Assembly: GCA_019419725.1 (NCBI GenBank)
Contig: DXZL01000089.1
Span: forward strand, 1 to 6,086
Reading direction: 5' to 3'
DNA from: Veillonella sp.
Lineage (GTDB): Bacteria > Bacillota > Negativicutes > Veillonellales > Veillonellaceae
Length of the DNA stretch: 6,086 nucleotides
Shown here: piece after piece, positions 1 through 5,265 of the stretch
How positions within the stretch are numbered: position 1 is the stretch's first letter
Layout: every line of letters starts with the position of its first letter
Position numbers and translations under genes: made by a program
Notes under the pieces: model-generated
Told to the model about the DNA's origin: nothing
Databases searched by the model: none
Seen by the model: the letters and a program-made list of their open reading frames with translations, nothing else

Positions 1-2
1 AA

Positions 3-1217
3 TTATAAATGATCCCAAGGACCGTCACGCAAGTCTTGTTCCCAATAATACTCAACCTTCATATCACTGCGTTTAACCTTATCAAACATCTTAGAACGTG
101 CCGAAGTCATCACATTTTCACTATGTTTACCATCAAAGTACGCATATCTAGACTTACCTAAAGTATACATAACAGATACATAAGGTTCTACAGAACTAAT
201 ATTGCTTTTACCAATTCCTAAGTCTACAGAGATATGAGGCGTCACATTCATTTTAGCGCCTACCTTTAGCCCATGTATGGATTGCCACTTATGTTGGTCA
301 ATATAGAACATCTCTGCTGGATGTTCTCCTGGTGCTTTTGTTTTCCAATGATATCCTTCCACATAACTAGATAGCCAACGGGCATTCTTATAATCTCGTG
401 TATACCGTATATCAAAGCCATCCAATACATGTTCATAAGAATATTGGGGTGTTCTACGAATACCATCAGGTGCTGTACTAAAGCTATCATGGAAATCTAT
501 TGCCCGCGGTACTTGACGCAAAGGTGTGTTAATGTCATAAGGCCCCACCTTTTTTTCTGATAGTCCATGGTATACATTGACACTAATCGTATTTAGACCA
601 GCTACATATTCTAATCCTGCACTAACACGAGAAAATTTATTCTTAAAAGCATAGTCATAGAATACATTGGCACCGACGTAGGCATGCTCATGTGTACTAA
701 GGCGACGATAGCCAACACCAGCAGTACCGACAACACCAAGAGTATCATGTTCTACTACTTCACCTTTATCAATATAACTTCCTTGACCGTCAATTCTTCC
801 AAAATCTGCGTCCGACCCATTCCAATATGTAGTAGTGGAAACTTTTTCGCCACCATTACCATCTAAGCGACCTTGTACAAACACCACGGATTTTCCATCT
901 TTACCATATTGTTTTATGGGTTGCAATGTTTCTATAAAATACTTTGCGTTCATTTTCTGCTTAGAATTATGATTACGATAATGGAATCGTGTATCATAGC
1001 TTAGATTATTATCAGTCATTTGTTTATTAGGCATTGCATAATCATGATAAGAATCTTTCTGAGTACCTTGTAACCCAATACCGATATCCGTACGATCCAT
1101 CCAGCTTGATTGAACTGTTTCCCCATTATCCTTATCTGCAGCAAAAGCATATGTAGCAAAGCTACAAGTCAATGCCGTGCATACTAAAGATTTGATAATA
1201 ACCCTTTTACTAACCAT
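3..1217 (-). CDS. Inverse autotransporter (intimin/invasin-type) β-barrel protein without a passenger domain
   Basis: Predicted outer-membrane β-barrel of 404 residues. Residues 1-26 form a Sec signal peptide: basic start, hydrophobic core, and an AFA|AD cleavage site after A26. There is no lipobox and no LysM before the barrel. The mature protein has the features I associate with the inverse autotransporter barrel family: GVGYRRL (167-173), VGANVFYDY (181-189), FSRVSAGLEY (195-204), NVYHGLS (214-220), GFDIRY (267-272) and closing strands at about 316-354. Residues 372-394 (SARSKMFDKVKRSDMKVEYY and on) resemble the linker that follows the barrel in intimin and invasin. In those adhesins Ig-like passenger domains come next, but here the protein ends about ten residues later at a clean TAA. 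The ATG at 1217 is supported by AGAGGGG at 1224-1230, six bases upstream. Its job could be a small porin-like barrel, a reduced adhesin, or a barrel for a passenger encoded elsewhere. The fold call is fairly sure; the role is unknown. Confidence 0.75.
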   Translation of the reverse strand: MVSKRVIIKSLVCTALTCSFATYAFAADKDNGETVQSSWMDRTDIGIGLQGTQKDSYHDYAMPNKQMTDNNLSYDTRFHYRNHNSKQKMNAKYFIETLQPIKQYGKDGKSVVFVQGRLDGNGGEKVSTTTYWNGSDADFGRIDGQGSYIDKGEVVEHDTLGVVGTAGVGYRRLSTHEHAYVGANVFYDYAFKNKFSRVSAGLEYVAGLNTISVNVYHGLSEKKVGPYDINTPLRQVPRAIDFHDSFSTAPDGIRRTPQYSYEHVLDGFDIRYTRDYKNARWLSSYVEGYHWKTKAPGEHPAEMFYIDQHKWQSIHGLKVGAKMNVTPHISVDLGIGKSNISSVEPYVSVMYTLGKSRYAYFDGKHSENVMTSARSKMFDKVKRSDMKVEYYWEQDLRDGPWDHL

Positions 1218-1235
1218 AATCTACCCCTCTTTTAT

Positions 1236-1248
1236 ATGAAAGTTTCAT
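1236..1248. repeat. 13-bp perfect palindrome in the β-barrel gene leader
   Basis: ATGAAA-G-TTTCAT is a perfect inverted repeat. It lies between the predicted transcription start of the β-barrel gene and its ribosome binding site. The same TGAAAGTTT string occurs again at 1351-1359 in the same intergenic region. Both the position and the repetition fit a regulator binding site, but no regulator is identified and the arms are AT-rich, so this remains a suggestion. Confidence 0.35.
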
Positions 1249-1261
1249 GAAAGATACTTTT

Positions 1262-1290
1262 ATTATATATCCTTTAACCAGCTAAAGCAA
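1262..1290 (-). promoter_or_regulatory. Candidate promoter of the β-barrel gene
   Basis: Read on the minus strand, TTGCTT (1290-1285) is followed after exactly 17 bases by a perfect TATAAT (1267-1262). The -35 box is weak (three of six consensus bases) while the -10 is ideal. Transcription would start near 1255 and give a leader of about 38 bases. The spacer holds an imperfect dyad, CTTTA-N6-TAAAG (1272-1287), which could be an operator. In such AT-rich DNA a chance match is possible. Confidence 0.45.
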
Positions 1291-1373
1291 TAATATATCT
1301 TATCCACTTTACAGCATATATATTCTTTATAGTTTATTAGTGCATATATTTGAAAGTTTTATTATTTTAAGTA

Positions 1374-1396
1374 TCACTAATTAATAATTATAGTGA
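1374..1396. repeat. Inverted repeat upstream of the 1476 gene promoter
   Basis: TCACTA (1374-1379) and TAGTGA (1391-1396) are perfect inverted 6-mers separated by 11 AT-rich bases. The right arm ends seven bases before the -35 box of the plus-strand promoter. That is a plausible place for an activator or repressor to bind. No family can be assigned. Confidence 0.3.
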
Positions 1397-1403
1397 AGGA
1401 CCT

Positions 1404-1432
1404 TTGACTATGATAAAATAAATATATATTAT
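1404..1432 (+). promoter_or_regulatory. σ70-type promoter of the anchored-protein gene
   Basis: TTGACT (1404-1409) and TATTAT (1427-1432) are separated by the ideal 17 bases, and each box matches five of six consensus positions. The start point would be near 1439, leaving a short leader of about 36 bases. GGAG at 1465-1468 then serves as ribosome binding site, seven bases before the ATG at 1476. This is the best promoter in the window. Confidence 0.65.
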
Positions 1433-1475
1433 ATAAATAATAAGAATGTAATATAAAATACTTTGGAGCAATACA

Positions 1476-2093
1476 ATGAAATCAAAATCACTTATAACCA
1501 TCTTAATTATTGCTATTGTTGGTGCCTTAGCAGCAGCGTGGTATTTCATGTGGTACATTCCCCATACACCAGCTTATACGTTAAAAATTATCCATCAAGC
1601 AGTACAAGATAAAGATGCCGATGAAGCCTTACGCCATATAGATACGAAATCTATTGTAAAAAATATATTAGAACGGGAAGGCAATAAATATATAGATACA
1701 TCCAATCCATTTGGCAAAGCTACTATTGCAGCAGCTAAAACATTTGGTCCATCTTTAATTGAAGATGTGATGCGAAAATATATTGAAGATCCAGATAGCT
1801 TTAAATCTCAGCCAACTACAACAGATACTAACAATACGGCTCAAAGTGATGACAACATGTCCATGGTCGATCGTCTTGTAGATGGTCGTCTCTTCAAAGC
1901 GCATGATGTAGAGGTTAAAAACATTAAATCTGAAGACGATGGAGATACAGCTACCGTAACAGTAACAATCCAAAACAATAAAAAAAATATGACAAAAGAT
2001 ATACGCGTTTTGATGCGTCATTTAGGTGATGGCACATGGGTTATTTACGATATTCCAGACATGGAAGACTTATATACAGTGACTCGTAAGTAA
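1476..2093 (+). CDS. Single-pass membrane-anchored protein of unknown function (possibly DUF2939-like)
   Basis: I do not recognise a characterised family. The 205-residue protein starts with a short basic stretch (MKSKS) and one hydrophobic segment (about residues 6-27). There is no clear signal-peptidase site and no lipobox, so it is probably anchored in the inner membrane with its bulk in the periplasm. Residues 33-66 (AYTLKIIHQAVQDKDADEAL and on) begin with a helix of the kind seen at the start of DUF2939 and DUF4878-like domains: a short alanine-rich helix, then a D-x-D-rich turn, then a helix beginning with an IDTKSI-like motif. A polar, Thr/Asp/Asn-rich linker (about 110-127) leads to a second part with β-strand character (145-166 and 175-194), including a GDGTWVIYDIPD segment typical of NTF2-like or similar small α+β folds. 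The gene is monocistronic, divergent from the β-barrel gene and convergent with menI. An envelope role is inferred from topology and neighbourhood only. Confidence 0.7.
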   Translation: MKSKSLITILIIAIVGALAAAWYFMWYIPHTPAYTLKIIHQAVQDKDADEALRHIDTKSIVKNILEREGNKYIDTSNPFGKATIAAAKTFGPSLIEDVMRKYIEDPDSFKSQPTTTDTNNTAQSDDNMSMVDRLVDGRLFKAHDVEVKNIKSEDDGDTATVTVTIQNNKKNMTKDIRVLMRHLGDGTWVIYDIPDMEDLYTVTRK

Positions 2094-2120
2094 AAAGTAA
2101 TTAATAAGACATTTAAAACC

Positions 2121-2165
2121 ATAAAAGGACAGTACATACTGAAATAGTATTTACTGTCCTTTTAT
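2121..2165. terminator. Bidirectional intrinsic terminator between convergent genes
   Basis: A long hairpin sits between the stop of the plus-strand gene (2093) and the stop of menI (2189). The outer stem pairs 2121-2134 with 2152-2165 (core AAAAGGACAGTA with TACTGTCCTTTT). After one C/T mismatch the inner stem pairs ATACT (2136-2140) with AGTAT (2146-2150) around the loop GAAAT. Each strand ends its stem in a run of T, so it can stop transcription arriving from both sides. Confidence 0.85.
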
Positions 2166-2188
2166 CATTTTATATTACTTGTTATCTA

Positions 2189-2566
2189 TTATCGATCAAA
2201 GTCCACAATAGCTAGTGTTACGGTTACTTGGGAAATAAGTCGCTCTGCATCGTCTAGCATATCAAAGCGCCACACATGGGACGTTTTCCCTTTTACCAGT
2301 AATGTGCCGTGAGCTGTTAAGGCCCCTTCACATCGTACAGGGCGCAAGTGATTGGCTGTAACGGATTGACCTACGCCAAATTTATCTGCACTAATGAGTT
2401 CGTTACTCATCATGCCGGAAATGATTTCAGCAAATGCCAAGGTTGCACCACCGTTTAGATAGCCTTGGGGCTGTTTGTGGAATTCTCCTAAGTTCATTTT
2501 TGCAATGCATGTAGTATCACTCGTCATATAAGGCTTTTCAATTTGTAAAGATTCTATCAAATTCAT
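2189..2566 (-). CDS. menI: 1,4-dihydroxy-2-naphthoyl-CoA thioesterase, hotdog fold
   Basis: Predicted cytoplasmic hotdog-fold thioesterase (PaaI/YdiI type) of 125 residues, close to the usual size of about 130. It would hydrolyse DHNA-CoA, the MenB product, to DHNA before prenylation. The hotdog signature is GYLNGGATLAFAE at residues 35-47; E47 lines up with the catalytic glutamate of the E. coli YdiI-type enzymes. Where those have HGG, this protein has NGG. I chose the ATG at 2566 because it overlaps the menC stop as ATGA, the usual arrangement for translational coupling, with GGAG inside the end of menC 11 bases upstream. A longer reading from a TTG at 2587 would add seven residues and overlap menC by 25 bases; it is less likely. 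Family membership is clear. The DHNA-CoA substrate is inferred mostly from its place as last gene after menB, menE and menC, since hotdog thioesterases are often promiscuous. Confidence 0.82.
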   Translation of the reverse strand: MNLIESLQIEKPYMTSDTTCIAKMNLGEFHKQPQGYLNGGATLAFAEIISGMMSNELISADKFGVGQSVTANHLRPVRCEGALTAHGTLLVKGKTSHVWRFDMLDDAERLISQVTVTLAIVDFDR

Positions 2567-3714
2567 AGTGTTCGTTTCTCCACACAATACGCTTCTAATC
2601 TATCATCAAAAACAGTTACACCTAAGCCATCCCCATCAGGGACGTGCATAACACCATTCTTAAAGGTTAAATCTGGATAGATGAGATCTCGTTCAAAATA
2701 TCTATTAGAATCAGACAGATCTCCTGCCATATAGGAATCACCTAGAGCCGCTAGTTGAGCGTGCAACATTTTAGAAATGCCCGACTCTACCATGCTTCCC
2801 ACCCAATACGGAATATGACATTCTCTACAAAGATTAATAGCTGCCTTAGTAGGTACGAGACCACCCATACGGCCTACTTTTATGTTAAGTACATCAATTA
2901 GACCATATTCAATAGCATAGGATAAATCATCATAACCCAATATAGATTCATCTAAACAGATAGGCGTTTCAATATGCCAATCATCGTTGTTGAGGTGTTC
3001 CCACTTCCACTCCTTATAGGATTGAAGCGTTGTTATAGCAAAAGGCTCTTCTATGCAAGCTAACTTCAAATCGTTAAATTGACGGACCTTATCAATATCA
3101 TCATAAGAATAGCTTTGATTTGCATCGGCTGCCAAGACTAAATCGGGGTAACGCTTACGCACTAAGGCTGCCCGTTCATAGCCATCTATAGGATTCACCT
3201 TTAACTTGATGCGCTTACATCCATTCGCCACATGACCTTCTACGGCATCTAGCAATTGTTCCATCGGTACATCACCGATAACAACGCCGCTTTCAATGGT
3301 ATCTTGTAAAGGACGTCCCATAATATAGGAGACGGAGTTTACACCTAATCGCTCGCAATGAAGGTTAACCAATCCATTTTCTAAGGCCGCAATGGTCATG
3401 GGCATATGATCTCGATTTAGCCAAAACTGTAGCTGACGCACATAGGTCATGAGCGGCTTAGGACGCATCAAGCGGAGACTAAAAATATAATCATCCACTA
3501 ATTTTTGCCAGCATGTATCTACAGTTTCCGCTGTATAAAAGGGCTCTGTGAAAGCCACGCATTCCCCATAACCTACATAGCCTTGTTGATCCTCAATGCG
3601 AATGACGATAGTTTCTCGTTCTTTTACTTCACCTTTGGCTGTTTTAAAGTTAAACTTTAACGGCAATTTAAGGCGATATGTAGTTATACTTTTAAAGTTT
3701 AAAATATCATTCAT
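2563..3714 (-). CDS. menC: o-Succinylbenzoate synthase (enolase superfamily, NSAR/OSBS type)
   Basis: Cytoplasmic enolase-superfamily enzyme that dehydrates SHCHC (2-succinyl-6-hydroxy-2,4-cyclohexadiene-1-carboxylate) to o-succinylbenzoate. At 383 residues it matches the longer Gram-positive type, not the roughly 320-residue E. coli enzyme. The N-terminal capping domain (about 1-125) contains GYGECVAF (48-55). The barrel carries the full catalytic set: KLK (K170, K172), the metal ligands D197 (ADANQ), E222 (IEEPF) and D255 (CLDES), and the opposite lysine K279 (NIKVGRMGG). The late motif GSMVESGIS is at 306-314. The start ATG at 3714 lies seven bases after the menE stop; GAGG overlaps that stop codon and is five bases from the ATG. 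The 3' end overlaps menI as ATGA. Members of this subfamily can also racemise N-acylamino acids, but the men context makes the synthase role by far the most likely. Confidence 0.93.
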   Translation of the reverse strand: MNDILNFKSITTYRLKLPLKFNFKTAKGEVKERETIVIRIEDQQGYVGYGECVAFTEPFYTAETVDTCWQKLVDDYIFSLRLMRPKPLMTYVRQLQFWLNRDHMPMTIAALENGLVNLHCERLGVNSVSYIMGRPLQDTIESGVVIGDVPMEQLLDAVEGHVANGCKRIKLKVNPIDGYERAALVRKRYPDLVLAADANQSYSYDDIDKVRQFNDLKLACIEEPFAITTLQSYKEWKWEHLNNDDWHIETPICLDESILGYDDLSYAIEYGLIDVLNIKVGRMGGLVPTKAAINLCRECHIPYWVGSMVESGISKMLHAQLAALGDSYMAGDLSDSNRYFERDLIYPDLTFKNGVMHVPDGDGLGVTVFDDRLEAYCVEKRTL

Positions 3715-3721
3715 AGGCGCC

Positions 3722-5107
3722 TCAATCTTCTAAACGTAGTTCATTGCGCACGATTTTACCTGTTCCATTTCTAGGTAAAGCAGGCAATATTTTTACGTAT
3801 TTAGGAACTTTATATTTTGCCAGGGATTTAGTCATAAAGGATAGAATCTCATCAGACGTCATGATTTCACCATCGTGAAAGGCCACAAAGAGTGCTGGTA
3901 CTTGTCCCCATTTAGTATCTGGTACAGGCACAACAGCACATTCCTTGACTGATGGCAACGTATAGACTAAATCCTCTAATTCCTTAGGATAAATATTTTC
4001 ACCACCAGAAATGATGAGATCCTTGCGACGATTCAAAATATATACAAATCCATCTTCATCGACATAACCGATATCATCAGTATTAAGGTCACCATCGATA
4101 GGTTCCTTGCCGATATACCCAGTCATAACCATGGGACCCGTCAAATGGATTCCCCCTACTCCATCCGCATCAGGATTATCAATACGAACCTGCATCCCTG
4201 GTAATGGTTTTCCTACGGAATCTCGTTTATGAGGGTAATCCAATACAGAGAAGGTAACGCTTTGACTAAAGGTCTCCGTCATGCCATAGGTCTTGTAAAT
4301 TGGCAGCGATTTCTTTTCACAAGCATCGATGAGAGCCATAGGAATAAACTCGCCACCTAGCAAAATAACACGTAATGTATGATGTGTAATCTTCGGTTCT
4401 AATTGAGTCAAAATTGTGGGTACGAGAGACATCATATTGATTTTTTCAGATTCAATGAGTTCTAAAACCTTTATCTCATCGTATTTAGGCAATATAGTGA
4501 TAGTCGTTCCATTGTAAAGAGACCGCATCAAAATAGATAAACCACTTACATGGAACAGCGGTAATACCATAAGCCAATTATCTTGTTCGGTTTTACCTAA
4601 CACCTCTTGAGACGCTTGTACATGAGCTCTAATTTGCCCCCATCGAAGGGGTACTGATTTAAACTGACCTGTTGTAGCGCTAGTGTTCATAATAGCTGCA
4701 ATGTCTGTATCATTAAATGTCCAATCAAAGATATCTTCTGAAACTCGGTCAGATAGGATGGTTTCTAGAGATTCAAATTCAATAACACACATTGAATCAG
4801 GCAGTTGATTCCGTCGGTCTTGACTATGTAAAACGGTGGTAACACCTAATTGTTTCAATTGGTTTTCAATCTCATTAGGCTTAAGATGTACATTAAGTAA
4901 TAGTACCTCTTTATGAGCTAGCATAGCAGCCAACACATAGATTACCATAATCACAGAGTTGTCCGATAAAATGGCCACACGAGAGGTTTTTAAAGGCACT
5001 AATTCACGAGCTACATGGACTACTCCGCCATAAATATCCTTATAAGTATATTCATTTATACATATATGATTAGGATAGTGCTCTGCACCATAACGCAACC
5101 AGTCCAT
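3722..5107 (-). CDS. menE: o-Succinylbenzoate–CoA ligase
   Basis: ANL-superfamily ligase of 461 residues, a usual length, that activates o-succinylbenzoate with ATP to an acyl-adenylate and then to OSB-CoA in the cytoplasm. Motifs in order: P-loop TSATTGQFK (142-150), LPLFHVSGLS (182-191), which is very typical of MenE, YGMTETFSQ (274-282), TDDIGY (343-348), RRKDLIISGGENIYP (360-374) and PRNGTGK (445-451). K451 is the C-terminal lysine needed for adenylation. The P-loop is unusual in having Ala144 where TSGTTG has Gly. The start ATG at 5107 is backed by a strong GAGGTGA ribosome binding site. menC follows after seven bases, so these genes share a transcript. Eight of its 17 arginine codons are CGA, CGG or AGA, unlike menB upstream. 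The identification is firm from motifs and context. Confidence 0.94.
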   Translation of the reverse strand: MDWLRYGAEHYPNHICINEYTYKDIYGGVVHVARELVPLKTSRVAILSDNSVIMVIYVLAAMLAHKEVLLLNVHLKPNEIENQLKQLGVTTVLHSQDRRNQLPDSMCVIEFESLETILSDRVSEDIFDWTFNDTDIAAIMNTSATTGQFKSVPLRWGQIRAHVQASQEVLGKTEQDNWLMVLPLFHVSGLSILMRSLYNGTTITILPKYDEIKVLELIESEKINMMSLVPTILTQLEPKITHHTLRVILLGGEFIPMALIDACEKKSLPIYKTYGMTETFSQSVTFSVLDYPHKRDSVGKPLPGMQVRIDNPDADGVGGIHLTGPMVMTGYIGKEPIDGDLNTDDIGYVDEDGFVYILNRRKDLIISGGENIYPKELEDLVYTLPSVKECAVVPVPDTKWGQVPALFVAFHDGEIMTSDEILSFMTKSLAKYKVPKYVKILPALPRNGTGKIVRNELRLED

Positions 5108-5144
5108 CGTCTCACCTCATATCTAAGCCTGATTTCTAATTACC

Positions 5145-5174
5145 ATTAAATAACAATCGAAATATCAATATCAA
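5145..5174 (-). promoter_or_regulatory. Candidate promoter of the menECI unit
   Basis: On the minus strand TTGATA (5174-5169) and TTTAAT (5150-5145) are 18 bases apart, each with five of six consensus bases. The start would lie near 5138, about 30 bases before the menE ATG. It sits just downstream of the menB terminator hairpin, where a separate promoter for menE, menC and menI would be expected. A second TTGATA overlaps at 5168-5163, so the exact -35 is uncertain. Confidence 0.5.
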
Positions 5175-5191
5175 AGAGATATTACAAGAAA

Positions 5192-5212
5192 GGCGCCTCA
5201 TATAGAGGCGCC
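5192..5212 (-). terminator. GC-rich terminator downstream of menB
   Basis: GGCGCCTC (5192-5199) and GAGGCGCC (5205-5212) form a perfect 8-bp stem with a 5-base AT loop. Read in the menB direction the stem is followed by TTTCTTGT, a fair T-tract. It is about 55 bases past the menB stop and upstream of the menE promoter, so it should end or reduce menB transcripts before menE. Confidence 0.7.
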
Positions 5213-5232
5213 CTTATTATTTTAAAATTAGT

Positions 5233-5252
5233 TAGTCCTCAATCTAGGACTA
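5233..5252 (-). terminator. Second, weaker stem-loop directly after menB
   Basis: TAGTCCT (5233-5239) and AGGACTA (5246-5252) make a 7-bp stem with a 6-base loop, 13 bases after the menB stop. In the menB direction it is followed by ACTAATTTTAAAA, a poor T-tract. It may be a weak terminator in tandem with the GC-rich hairpin at 5192-5212, or a stem protecting the 3' end of the menB mRNA. Confidence 0.45.
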
Positions 5253-5265
5253 GTAACTCTCCCTA

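Noticed and set aside
266..490. Minus-strand open frame of 74 codons inside the β-barrel gene
   Set aside because: It lies wholly within the β-barrel coding region in another frame and has no recognisable domain, while the barrel frame carries a signal peptide and family motifs.
684..866. Plus-strand open frame of 60 codons antisense to the β-barrel gene
   Set aside because: Low-complexity shadow translation, with no ribosome binding site noted and no motif.
3..1217. Barrel protein as a classical type V autotransporter or OmpA/porin family member
   Set aside because: The barrel starts close to the signal peptide and is followed by a linker, the reverse of classical autotransporters. The GYR, GANxFYDY and GFD motifs fit the inverse autotransporter barrel better than OmpA or SLH-porins.
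1755..2021. Minus-strand open frame of 88 codons antisense to the anchored-protein gene
   Set aside because: Rich in Ile, Phe and Cys as expected for the complement of AT-rich coding DNA; the plus-strand gene has a strong promoter and ribosome binding site.
2563..3714. MenC as an N-acylamino acid racemase or dipeptide epimerase
   Set aside because: The same subfamily includes racemases, but tight clustering with menE, menI and menB makes o-succinylbenzoate synthase the better call; side activity is still possible.
3715..5199. AGGCGCCTC found both at the menE/menC junction (3715-3723) and in the menB terminator (5191-5199)
   Set aside because: At the junction it merely combines the menC ribosome binding site region and the menE stop, with no stem partner. 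A chance repeat of a palindromic 8-mer is the simpler explanation.
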